Below are positions 7,101 to 12,646 of a stretch of 13,252 nt of DNA, in pieces. A program made the position numbers and the translations under genes. The stretch lies in the NCBI GenBank assembly GCA_002505935.1, contig DAWL01000112.1, positions 1 through 13,252 of the forward strand. Reading direction: 5' to 3'. The notes beneath the pieces were generated by a model. That model was not told the origin of the DNA. It did no database searches and worked only from the letters and a program-made list of their open reading frames with translations. This DNA comes from Euryarchaeota archaeon UBA226 (GTDB lineage Archaea; Thermoplasmatota; Poseidoniia; Poseidoniales; Poseidoniaceae). Every line of letters begins with the position of its first letter. The first letter of the stretch is position 1.

Positions 7101-9267
7101 TGGCATTGCTTTGAGCAACCGAGATTGTCGGACTGGCAATGACTGGGACCGTCAAAGTTCCCGCAAGTGGTAACATATCAGAAGGTCCTAAGATTCCCAA
7201 AGATGCCATCTCTGTCTGTCCAAGTGCCAAAGAGGTAGAAGTAATCGAAGTACTTGCACTCCATCTGTTTACCTCGAATAATCCTCCACTTGTAGAAGGA
7301 GTGAAACTTACATTACCAACTTCTAGGGCGACGCCGACTGCGTCTTCAGGGCCGTTCACCAGATTGTGTACTACTTCTACTTCCATATCGACGAACAACT
7401 CTACCCCAGTACTGCCCAAGGCGCCAAGTATCTGTTCTTCTGTCAAATCGATTTGTGTAGTTTCCAGTCCTGGATCGACAATTATTGTTGGTTGTACTGA
7501 GATCTGTTCATCGACAGAGGTTGAGATCCCACCATTGGAAGGGGCTGCTTCTAACCACAGGCCAAGTGTTTCTCCATCCCTCAACCTGTTACTAGGATCC
7601 ATGGGATTCTGCAGAGAAGGCGATGAAACCAAGACCGAAACAGTCCTGCTCTCTCCGACCGGAATAATATCGGTGGTTGGTGTCAGAACTGTGGCTTGCC
7701 ATCCATTTGCTGTCGAAGAGAAACCTGTATCCATAACATAGGAAGATGGTACGTTTCCGCTATTTGTAATAGTGAATGGAACCGAAACGCTCGAACCTGG
7801 GATTATTGGAGTAAAATGCACGGTATCAGCACCTGGACTGAATGCGACATCGGGCGCTACAGTATAGCCAGTACCTGCATTATCAATAGTTACACTGGAA
7901 ACTGCTCCGCTACCATCCATTACAGCGGTAGCAACAGCACCACTACCATCTCCTCCTGAGAACACGAGGATAGGGGTTTCCTCCGCACCCGAAGAGTCGA
8001 GGTAATTGCTACCCGAGGAAGTAATGATGACCCCCCCTATGCCTCCACTTCCATCTAACCAAACAACTCCTTCAGCCCCCATATGAGGAGACTCAAGTTC
8101 TGCACGGAACAAATCTCCTGCCATCACTTTGGCTGAAGCACTCAAATCATAGGATGCTGAAGTCGAAGTCAATGTCAAATCCACTTGCTCAAGCTCTGAA
8201 CGTGCAGCATTCTCCGGAACTGACACAGGAATAACTACTGACAGCATCCCATTCGAATTTACAACCGTAGTAGTTTCTCCATCTTGAGAAATGTCAGCCC
8301 AACCGATGGATGACGACAATGAGATATCGAAGCTATCCGCAGCATTGCCGATATTTCGGACAACGAAAGTCAATTGAGTAGTGTCTCCGGGCTGTGTAGA
8401 ACGATCAGCGGGTGCACTAAGTAACGCATTGTAAGGGGAAAAGGTGACATTTTGGGCAGCGACTATGGAGGAAACATCGTCACCACTACTACCATTGAAC
8501 AAGACATCCACTGCCATGCTCCATGAACCATCTATACCAGAAACATCAGCGTCAACAGATACTCCACTCGATTGAGAAATGCTGGTTAATGTTCCCGGTG
8601 ATAGCACCACTGGCGAAGAATGGAAGGCGAGACTGGTAGATGTGCTGAGATTATTCAAAGTTAGTCGCAAAGTGGCTTGGAGAGGCATGACTCCTATATT
8701 TCGAACACTAGCAGTTATTCCCAGATTATTATCTGAAAACCTGACATCAGTTTCGCCGATTGCTGGTTCCGGGGTATCGTGACTAGATACCTCTCCACTC
8801 TGCAATGATGATACTGAGAAGTCGAGATTTGCTTGATTGTTAAGGGAGTTTGGATCTTCTGCTGTGTTGACAGTAGCCCTCAATCGCTGCGAGGCACCCT
8901 CTATTGCACTCCAGTTGAATAGCACTGCTGAAGCCTGACCTCCTGGTTGAATTGTCTGCAAGATTGCAGAATCCACGAGATTAGAGGGGTTCGCAACGCT
9001 ACCATTGTTCAATACAACTATACCTGCCGATGCAGCAGTTCCTACATTCTTGACCAGGACCGAAACTACGTGCTGCCCTGGTGCGAGAACTATTCCAGAA
9101 CCAGTATCTATTGAGCCGCCGCTTGAGATTGTCACAGAGACCACCTCAAGATCAGGAGTACCTGAACGAGCCTCGCTCGCCTCAGCAACTTCAGGGATGA
9201 AAGTCAAGGCTAACGGAGCTAATAGAATAGCGATAATTGAGAATGCGAGAAGCTTCTCATGCCTCAT
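4180..9267 (-). CDS. Giant secreted Ig-repeat (CARDB/NEW3-like) protein with a five-helix C-terminal membrane anchor
   Basis: A 1695-residue surface protein. Residues 4-30 are a signal peptide (hydrophobic core LLAFSIIAILLAPLALTFI). The ectodomain (about 35-1472) contains roughly nine beta-sandwich units marked by an N-(T/I/V/S)-G motif at about 73, 189, 304, 501, 766, 892, 1000, 1113 and 1385, typical of CARDB/NEW3/DUF11-like domains. Many NxS/T sequons are present. Residues 396-480 hold a Gly-x-Gly-Tyr repeat insert. Cysteines are rare (1248, 1286, 1401, 1446). Five hydrophobic helices follow at about 1478-1496, 1505-1525, 1529-1551, 1590-1610 and 1616-1637. Basic residues in the 1552-1589 loop place it and the 58-residue acidic tail inside the cell. 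The start follows GGGGTGA with 6-base spacing and overlaps the upstream gene by 11 bases. The likely role is a surface stalk, adhesin or envelope scaffold. The repeats show no enzyme motif, and function is unknown. Confidence 0.85.
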   Translation of the reverse strand: MRHEKLLAFSIIAILLAPLALTFIPEVAEASEARSGTPDLEVVSVTISSGGSIDTGSGIVLAPGQHVVSVLVKNVGTAASAGIVVLNNGSVANPSNLVDSAILQTIQPGGQASAVLFNWSAIEGASQRLRATVNTAEDPNSLNNQANLDFSVSSLQSGEVSSHDTPEPAIGETDVRFSDNNLGITASVRNIGVMPLQATLRLTLNNLSTSTSLAFHSSPVVLSPGTLTSISQSSGVSVDADVSGIDGSWSMAVDVLFNGSSGDDVSSIVAAQNVTFSPYNALLSAPADRSTQPGDTTQLTFVVRNIGNAADSFDISLSSSIGWADISQDGETTTVVNSNGMLSVVIPVSVPENAARSELEQVDLTLTSTSASYDLSASAKVMAGDLFRAELESPHMGAEGVVWLDGSGGIGGVIITSSGSNYLDSSGAEETPILVFSGGDGSGAVATAVMDGSGAVSSVTIDNAGTGYTVAPDVAFSPGADTVHFTPIIPGSSVSVPFTITNSGNVPSSYVMDTGFSSTANGWQATVLTPTTDIIPVGESRTVSVLVSSPSLQNPMDPSNRLRDGETLGLWLEAAPSNGGISTSVDEQISVQPTIIVDPGLETTQIDLTEEQILGALGSTGVELFVDMEVEVVHNLVNGPEDAVGVALEVGNVSFTPSTSGGLFEVNRWSASTSITSTSLALGQTEMASLGILGPSDMLPLAGTLTVPVIASPTISVAQSNANVNAAPVERIVTITIPELVSVELEHQEDLKVIPGNESIFDFNLTNTGNDLTSYLISLGSGHPSDWDVGVGSGASSMQIKDVEPEMYNHPQFSGNDVVSFSVNITVPSYSPAGVTNVITLMVADLSTGELLFTKDVEFDTQEKVSADITVDEIHLEVGLTDTPPYARVFIENTGNVLTTYSLWLDTSQSNDVAFFIDGDEEITIGAGYTASVKVRISPASDASSDYNHSARLHVSAPEGVNESVLIDVSINASKGISIGIPNVPDVIPGENLTLVIDLNNTGNLLQNFTFSSSNDAGWQVVLGQESFSLAQGEATSVVLIVVVPPLDSTTGMSDGSSYTLSFSAQDDLSSEIVGSASTELTVAPVFKMNHSGWDEIAHFYRDSEWEYNAEVTNTGNRNVTVEIIYSIVRPGGAGIQQAWEVSNFAPALLNMPVGEPVPLSFRVTAVEYEPDILLAGDLIVEIRPVDADVSGSSVLISRLEMSRMFSDGEPIIFQPVAQGMGTVTEYLKWSHIPLANSGMVIYEIELCGTERLIPTSDLVDPGFDEWSFSLQVGAYNYPFNMNLECGDSGGGSQIALPGALAWEEQWLQLIIGTPVHPYLVADDGWNLTFRLYNSEEHQNYTQYTEATFGFKIKNTANPKLSNLRLSSGETVVEDEEVTVLVDLSNTGTASAAMVAVELTCESGMSVVGDAVQEVLLLPPQEEQTLEWSVNPTRLDWWEHDASIDCSATVSAQLASGNELADDKSVMNSQVTSWAPHPALTVIGFALLLILTGIMVRIGSQSEKFLQGAAFTGALASGLAFHMGALFESTFSIWFSFIWLVIGALWVLWIAWRSGEEFQLVHEDYQRAKQGQSTIYTDHYSALRNARRQLVRILSVPVLGSMVVILGLPPRLNPDPMNIAMLFAYLVIVIGGVWFIIRTAESTYGNIYQKIIDINHRSDRLQVELGDPARLLTELARSGLDMSAILNQDSEGGDD
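4187..4196 (-). promoter_or_regulatory. Strong Shine-Dalgarno site for the coiled-coil gene
   Basis: Minus-strand AAGGAGGTGA, 6 bases before the ATG at 4180, lies inside the last codons of the giant gene. It decides in favour of ATG 4180 over TTG 4183 and supports translational coupling. Confidence 0.75.
7828..8082 (-). repeat. Gly-x-Gly-Tyr beta-repeat insert inside the giant surface protein
   Basis: Encodes residues about 396-480. Two units are visible: GGVIITSSGSNY (411-422) and SSVTIDNAGTGYTVAP (457-472), joined by a GSGA-rich linker. The insert falls in the linker between the third and fourth Ig-like units. It resembles the four-unit insert in the ArlF-like gene at 223-621. Confidence 0.65.
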
Positions 9268-9688
9268 CTTCTGTCACCCCTTTGGTCCTACTCGGCATGG
9301 AGAATCTCTGAATATCCACTCTCTTACCTTGGCGCTTCCATTGCGCCACTAATTGGTTCAACAATAACTCATGAATAGAATCTGGGATGCCCAATCTCCT
9401 GCGCTCCTCCCAAAGAAGCAGTTGTTCGGTCCTCGTCAATATCCCGTCTTTTAGGTAAAGTTCCAGTGTCTTGCGGTATGCATCTCGATCACTAATGGCA
9501 TAGACAATTGTATCACCGGGAAGTAAGTCTGCCTTGGCTTGAATCTGATTGCCGAGTGTTAGTGCTTCATCATACGTCAGACTGCGGTTGTCAACCTCGG
9601 ATTGTATGTTGCTTGCAATCTCTTGCAACCGGTAATGGGTGGGGGCTTTGTGAATCTGGCGCAGAATCTTTCGCATGCGCCGAGTCAT
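9257..9688 (-). CDS. Small helical protein with a TerB-like C-terminal segment, first gene of the surface block
   Basis: A 143-residue soluble, almost wholly helical, basic protein (MTRRMRKILRQIHK start). Residues about 70-115 (YRKTLELYLKDGILTRTEQ, then EERRRLGIPDS) have the pattern of TerB or EF-hand-like helical pairs: a helix, a D-G-x-(L/V)-(T/S)-x-x-E turn, and a helix ending in LGI. No signal peptide or membrane segment is present. Three starts are possible: GTG 9709, ATG 9703 and ATG 9688. I chose 9688 because GGTGGAGG sits 5 bases upstream; the longer forms would add 5-7 residues. It overlaps the giant gene by 11 bases, so the two are translationally coupled. A cytosolic partner of the giant protein's tail is a reasonable inference, but the function is unknown. 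Confidence 0.7.
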   Translation of the reverse strand: MTRRMRKILRQIHKAPTHYRLQEIASNIQSEVDNRSLTYDEALTLGNQIQAKADLLPGDTIVYAISDRDAYRKTLELYLKDGILTRTEQLLLWEERRRLGIPDSIHELLLNQLVAQWKRQGKRVDIQRFSMPSRTKGVTEDEA

Positions 9689-9768
9689 CCGCGCCTCCAC
9701 CATGACCACCTTAGGTTCCCGCGGGATTATGAACCCTTTTGCTGTAATTAGCGTTTTTTACCCATTAT

Positions 9769-9779
9769 GAATATATTAT
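9769..9779 (-). promoter_or_regulatory. Putative TATA box of the surface-protein block
   Basis: The minus strand reads ATAATATATTC. A start of transcription near 9745 would give a leader of about 40-57 bases, depending on the start codon used. The nine-base core AATATATTC is identical to that of the archaellin promoter. Because the site is nearly symmetric it might also serve the plus-strand genes. Confidence 0.45.
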
Positions 9780-9785
9780 GATTCG

Positions 9786-9798
9786 ATATGCATATTTG
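9786..9798 (+). promoter_or_regulatory. Possible TATA region of the peroxiredoxin operon
   Basis: Plus strand ATATGCATATTTG starts with a 10-base palindrome (9786-9795). A start of transcription about 25 bases downstream would fall near 9818, leaving about 30 bases of leader before the ATG at 9850. The alternative is the AT-rich stretch at 9769-9779. The gap 9689-9849 between the divergent genes holds only these promoter elements and no recognisable RNA gene. Confidence 0.3.
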
Positions 9799-9849
9799 CT
9801 AGTGGGAGCGTGCACGAAGGATTGAGAAGTTGCGCCCCCTGCGCGGAGC

Positions 9850-10335
9850 ATGAGCGCAGAAACAGTAGAACTTGAAGCGGGGATGAATGCACCACTATTT
9901 GACGCCATAGACTCCACAGGAGCGGCGCATGAACTCAGCAAGATCAACTCAGAAGGGAACGGTGTAATTCTCTACTTCTACCCCAAGGACAATACTCCCG
10001 GATGCACAGTACAAGCTTGTGACTTCCGAGACCAAAAACAAATCTTCCAAGATTCTGGATATGTCGTTCTAGGAGTCTCCAAAGATTCGGCCAAGAGTCA
10101 CGATTCCTTCATCGATAAGCAGAATCTGAATTTTCCACTGTTGATGGATGAGGACCTTTCCATACATCAGGCCTATGGAGTATGGAGGGAAAAGAAGAAT
10201 TACGGACGAACATACATGGGCACATCTCGTTCGACCTTCATAATTTCAAACGAAGGAATCTTGCAATGGGTAGGATACAATGTCAAAGCCAAGGGACATG
10301 TTGATAGAATCCTCAAGGAACTAAACAACGAGTGA
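9850..10335 (+). CDS. bcp: Peroxiredoxin, BCP/PrxQ type
   Basis: A 161-residue thiol peroxidase that reduces hydrogen peroxide and organic hydroperoxides using thioredoxin-like donors in the cytosol. The thioredoxin-fold signature is clear: GMNAPLFDA at 11-19, then ILYFYPKDNTPGCTVQACDFRD. C52 is the peroxidatic cysteine in the P-x-x-x-(T/S)-x-x-C context. C57 is the resolving cysteine, and the C-x4-C spacing marks the PrxQ/BCP subfamily. VVLGVSKDS (72-80), FPLLMDED and the late R-S-T-F-I-I motif are also typical. Length matches the family. The ATG at 9850 has only a close GGAG upstream, preceded by a small GCGC hairpin at 9832-9844. The stop overlaps or lies 8 bases before the next gene, so it leads a three-gene operon. 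Function is confident; the physiological donor is not visible. Confidence 0.95.
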   Translation: MSAETVELEAGMNAPLFDAIDSTGAAHELSKINSEGNGVILYFYPKDNTPGCTVQACDFRDQKQIFQDSGYVVLGVSKDSAKSHDSFIDKQNLNFPLLMDEDLSIHQAYGVWREKKNYGRTYMGTSRSTFIISNEGILQWVGYNVKAKGHVDRILKELNNE

Positions 10336-10343
10336 AGATTGTA

Positions 10344-10838
10344 ATGTCTGAACCAGTACAGAAAATGCCCCTACAAGGTCAGCGTATCGTTCTAGATGGC
10401 GGTAGCATCGCATGGTGGCCATGCCACATCGGTTCAGATACTAAGATTGGAGAAGAGTGTTCGATAGGTTCCTTGAGTCACGTTGGAAGAGGAGTTAACA
10501 TCGGTAGTAATTGTAGATTACAAGGTGGCTGTTACATTGCTGATTCTAGCCAAATTGGAGAAGGCGTATTCATCGGCCCCAATGCTTCTATTCTCAACGA
10601 TAGATATCCGCCCTCTGGAGGAAAGCAATTTTGGAAACCGGTTGTTGTCGAAGACGGAGCGGTGATTGGAGGAGGGGCAACAGTAGTTGCTGGCGTCAGG
10701 ATTGGGAATAATTCCGTACTAGCCGCAGGTGCTACAGCCATATCCGACATCCCTAGTGGCGAAGTTTGGGGCGGAGTTCCCGCAAGATACATCATGAGCC
10801 GCCAAGAATACAATTCGAGGAGGATTAGCGATGGATGA
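10344..10838 (+). CDS. Left-handed beta-helix (hexapeptide) acyltransferase, WbpD/WlbB-like
   Basis: A 164-residue hexapeptide-repeat acyltransferase. Imperfect (I/V)-G-x-x-x-x turns run from about residue 28 to 132 (HIGSDTKIGEECSIGS, VNIGSNC, VFIGPNASI, AVIGGGATV, VRIGNNSVLAAGA). The segment NDRYPP (85-90) and the end VWGGVPARYI (141-150) closely resemble the sugar N-acetyltransferases WbpD/WlbB, which acetylate UDP-2-acetamido-3-amino glucuronate using acetyl-CoA. Those sugars occur in archaeal N-glycans, including archaellin glycans of methanococci; both points are family knowledge. The exact substrate cannot be read here. I chose ATG 10344, with GAGTGA 8 bases upstream; a GTG at 10332, overlapping the peroxiredoxin stop, would add four residues. 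The gene overlaps the next by 8 bases. Confidence 0.82.
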   Translation: MSEPVQKMPLQGQRIVLDGGSIAWWPCHIGSDTKIGEECSIGSLSHVGRGVNIGSNCRLQGGCYIADSSQIGEGVFIGPNASILNDRYPPSGGKQFWKPVVVEDGAVIGGGATVVAGVRIGNNSVLAAGATAISDIPSGEVWGGVPARYIMSRQEYNSRRISDG

Positions 10839-11640
10839 GAAACAAGTGGTCATCAACTTCCTGGAACGCTGTGTAAATTACTCTGATGATTCAATCATTC
10901 GCAAAAGGCAACGCGGCGATGTGGAGGACATTACGCGCTGGCAAGCCTATCGCGACTTCACCGCTTACGCAATTAGCGAAATCAAGGATGGCAAATTAGA
11001 TCCGTGGTTCAGGGGAGAAGAAGTGGAAATATCTGGCTCCGATGAGAGTGATGAATCTGAGCAGCAAAACTTCTCCATGAAGACTCTAGCACACCAAGAG
11101 AGAGCGAACCTGCTAGACGGTTTAGTCGCACCAAGACCTGTGTTCGTTGCCGCAACCTGTAACTCTGAAGGTGTACACAACCTAGGCCTCTTGTCAACAG
11201 TTAGTGTTGCCTCCAATAGCCCTGCTCTACTTACATGCTCACTTTCCCAAGACCGAAATGGAAGACCGCGAGATACCCTCATGAATCTACGACAAGATCC
11301 CACTATCAAACTACATCTGATGCGAGCCAGTCTCGATGCGACCAAGGTTGCTGAAGCGGCAGCAAATGCGGCTCCAAGGGAAGTTTCGGAATGGGAGTCA
11401 TTGAATGCAAAGCCTCCAGATCTACCTGCATCCTTGGCTACTCTGCACTGTCGGATGTTAGAAGAGCATGTTCTCCCTAATGCGGTCGCTACCCTTTGCA
11501 TATTCGAAGTCGAATCGATAAGCATCTCCAAAGAATTGGGCGATGATATCATCAAAGGGGGTAAAGCCGAAACTCTGTACCAACATGGTTGGTGCCATCT
11601 GCACCCCAGCGATGCGGATTGGAGTCATCTCATCCATTGA
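10831..11640 (+). CDS. Flavin-reductase-like FMN-binding split-barrel protein with an extra N-terminal domain
   Basis: 269 residues. Residues about 88-245 match the DIM6/NTAB flavin-reductase-like family: LLDGLVAPRPVFVAATCNSE (94-113) is the typical strand-turn that contacts flavin, followed by HNLGLLSTVSVASNSPALLTC and DTLMNLRQDP. Relatives bind FMN and act as flavin reductases, flavoredoxins or flavin mononucleotide oxidoreductases. The first 65 residues form a separate helical segment (VINFLERCVNYSDDS, RWQAYRDFTAYAISEIKDG), joined by an acidic Ser/Asp/Glu linker at 66-80; this is not part of the usual family. The ATG at 10831 follows GGAGG by 7 bases and overlaps the acyltransferase by 8 bases. 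Co-transcription with a peroxiredoxin suggests a redox role, but the substrate is unknown. The gene ends 11 bases inside the convergent epimerase gene. Confidence 0.75.
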   Translation: MDEKQVVINFLERCVNYSDDSIIRKRQRGDVEDITRWQAYRDFTAYAISEIKDGKLDPWFRGEEVEISGSDESDESEQQNFSMKTLAHQERANLLDGLVAPRPVFVAATCNSEGVHNLGLLSTVSVASNSPALLTCSLSQDRNGRPRDTLMNLRQDPTIKLHLMRASLDATKVAEAAANAAPREVSEWESLNAKPPDLPASLATLHCRMLEEHVLPNAVATLCIFEVESISISKELGDDIIKGGKAETLYQHGWCHLHPSDADWSHLIH

Positions 11641-12622
11641 TGCGCGCATCGATTGCGTGCCAAGTTCGCACAAGGCCCTGCTCAAGATTTGTCCAAGGCT
11701 GCCAACCTAATTGACGCGTGGCGTCAGAAATATCTGGGCAACGTCTCTTACTATCTCCAGGATATCCCTTACTGTGCTCAATAGTGACATTCTTACCACT
11801 TATCTCAACTATACTTGCTGCTAAATCTGCAATACTTGTCTCTTCAGTACTGCCCATATTCCATACCGCTCCCTCCAATCTTGAATTGTCATCTAATGAC
11901 CTGTCAGTGAACCCTGCTAGGAGGAAACCTTCGGTAATATCTCCAACCCAAGTGAAAGAACGTGTCTGTGAACCATCTCCATGAAGCGAAATTGGCCTAC
12001 CACTAGCCGCTGAATCCATGAACATGGAAATTACCTGACCATACTCATTACCTGGGCATCTTGCTCCATAGGCATTGAATGGACGTACGATTCGACAATC
12101 CAAATCTTTGGTACGTACTGCATGTTGTACCAAAACCTCACCGATATATTTGCTAGCACCGTAACTATGTCTCTGATGTAAAGCAGCGTCTTCGAATAAT
12201 GAGTCATGAGCAGTAGCCATTGGTTGATCCTCCACCAAACCGAGAGCCTCAGGAGATGATGCGAATACCAATCTACAAGCGTGCTCAGTAGCCAATTCCA
12301 ATGCTGCCAAAGTAGTGTTAACGTTGACATCGATTACCATGTCAGCCTTCTCGTGAAACCAACGCGTACCATTGACTGCTGCTAGGTGGAAGATTACATC
12401 TACTCCATCAATCAACTCTACTGCTTGCTGCAAAATCTTGGCATCTGCACAATTTCCCTTGAGGAAATGGAAATCGGGACTACCCTTGCAATCATCTAGA
12501 TGCTTTTGACGTCCCCTAAACAGGTCATCAATTGCAACAACAGCGTGACTACGAGCCAATAGTTCCTCTACCAAGTGGCTGCCCAAAAAGCCAGCACCAC
12601 CTGTCACAATGACCCGAGCCAT
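11630..12622 (-). CDS. NAD-dependent nucleotide-sugar epimerase/dehydratase (extended SDR family)
   Basis: 330 residues, cytosolic. The Rossmann motif TGGAGFLGSH (7-16) binds NAD. D32 or D33 at the end of the second strand fits NAD rather than NADP use. The catalytic set is S122/S123 in VFASSPEALG and Y154-x3-K158 in HSYGASK. The sugar-nucleotide region RPFNAYGARCPG (180-191) and HGDGSQTRSFTWVGD (214-228) are typical of UDP-glucose 4-epimerases, UDP-glucuronate decarboxylases and dTDP-glucose 4,6-dehydratases; I cannot choose among them. Length is normal and the gene looks complete. It starts 24 bases after the aconitase-X gene's stop without a clear ribosome site, and it overlaps the plus-strand gene end by 11 bases. 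It could supply a precursor for surface glycans such as those on archaellins or the giant protein, but this is inference. Confidence 0.9.
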   Translation of the reverse strand: MARVIVTGGAGFLGSHLVEELLARSHAVVAIDDLFRGRQKHLDDCKGSPDFHFLKGNCADAKILQQAVELIDGVDVIFHLAAVNGTRWFHEKADMVIDVNVNTTLAALELATEHACRLVFASSPEALGLVEDQPMATAHDSLFEDAALHQRHSYGASKYIGEVLVQHAVRTKDLDCRIVRPFNAYGARCPGNEYGQVISMFMDSAASGRPISLHGDGSQTRSFTWVGDITEGFLLAGFTDRSLDDNSRLEGAVWNMGSTEETSIADLAASIVEISGKNVTIEHSKGYPGDSKRRCPDISDATRQLGWQPWTNLEQGLVRTWHAIDARING

Positions 12623-12646
12623 GCTACCCGAACCCGCTGCGGTTCA

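Noticed and set aside
7139..7741. A 200-codon open frame on the plus strand within the giant gene
   Set aside because: It is antisense to the giant protein's Ig repeats. Its translation is Ser/Thr/Pro rich without motifs, and the minus-strand frame has clear domain repeats and strong ribosome sites.
9832..9844. Small GCGC hairpin just before the peroxiredoxin start, considered as a riboswitch or terminator
   Set aside because: The stem is only four base pairs with a five-base loop and has no T-run or conserved motif. It is too weak to call.
9689..9849. Possible small RNA gene in the divergent intergenic region
   Set aside because: The 161 bases are largely accounted for by AT-rich promoter elements and leaders. 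I saw no stable fold or known RNA motif.
10965..11555. A 196-codon open frame on the minus strand
   Set aside because: It is antisense to the flavin-reductase-like gene, whose family motifs are clear. The antisense product has no recognisable pattern or good start context.
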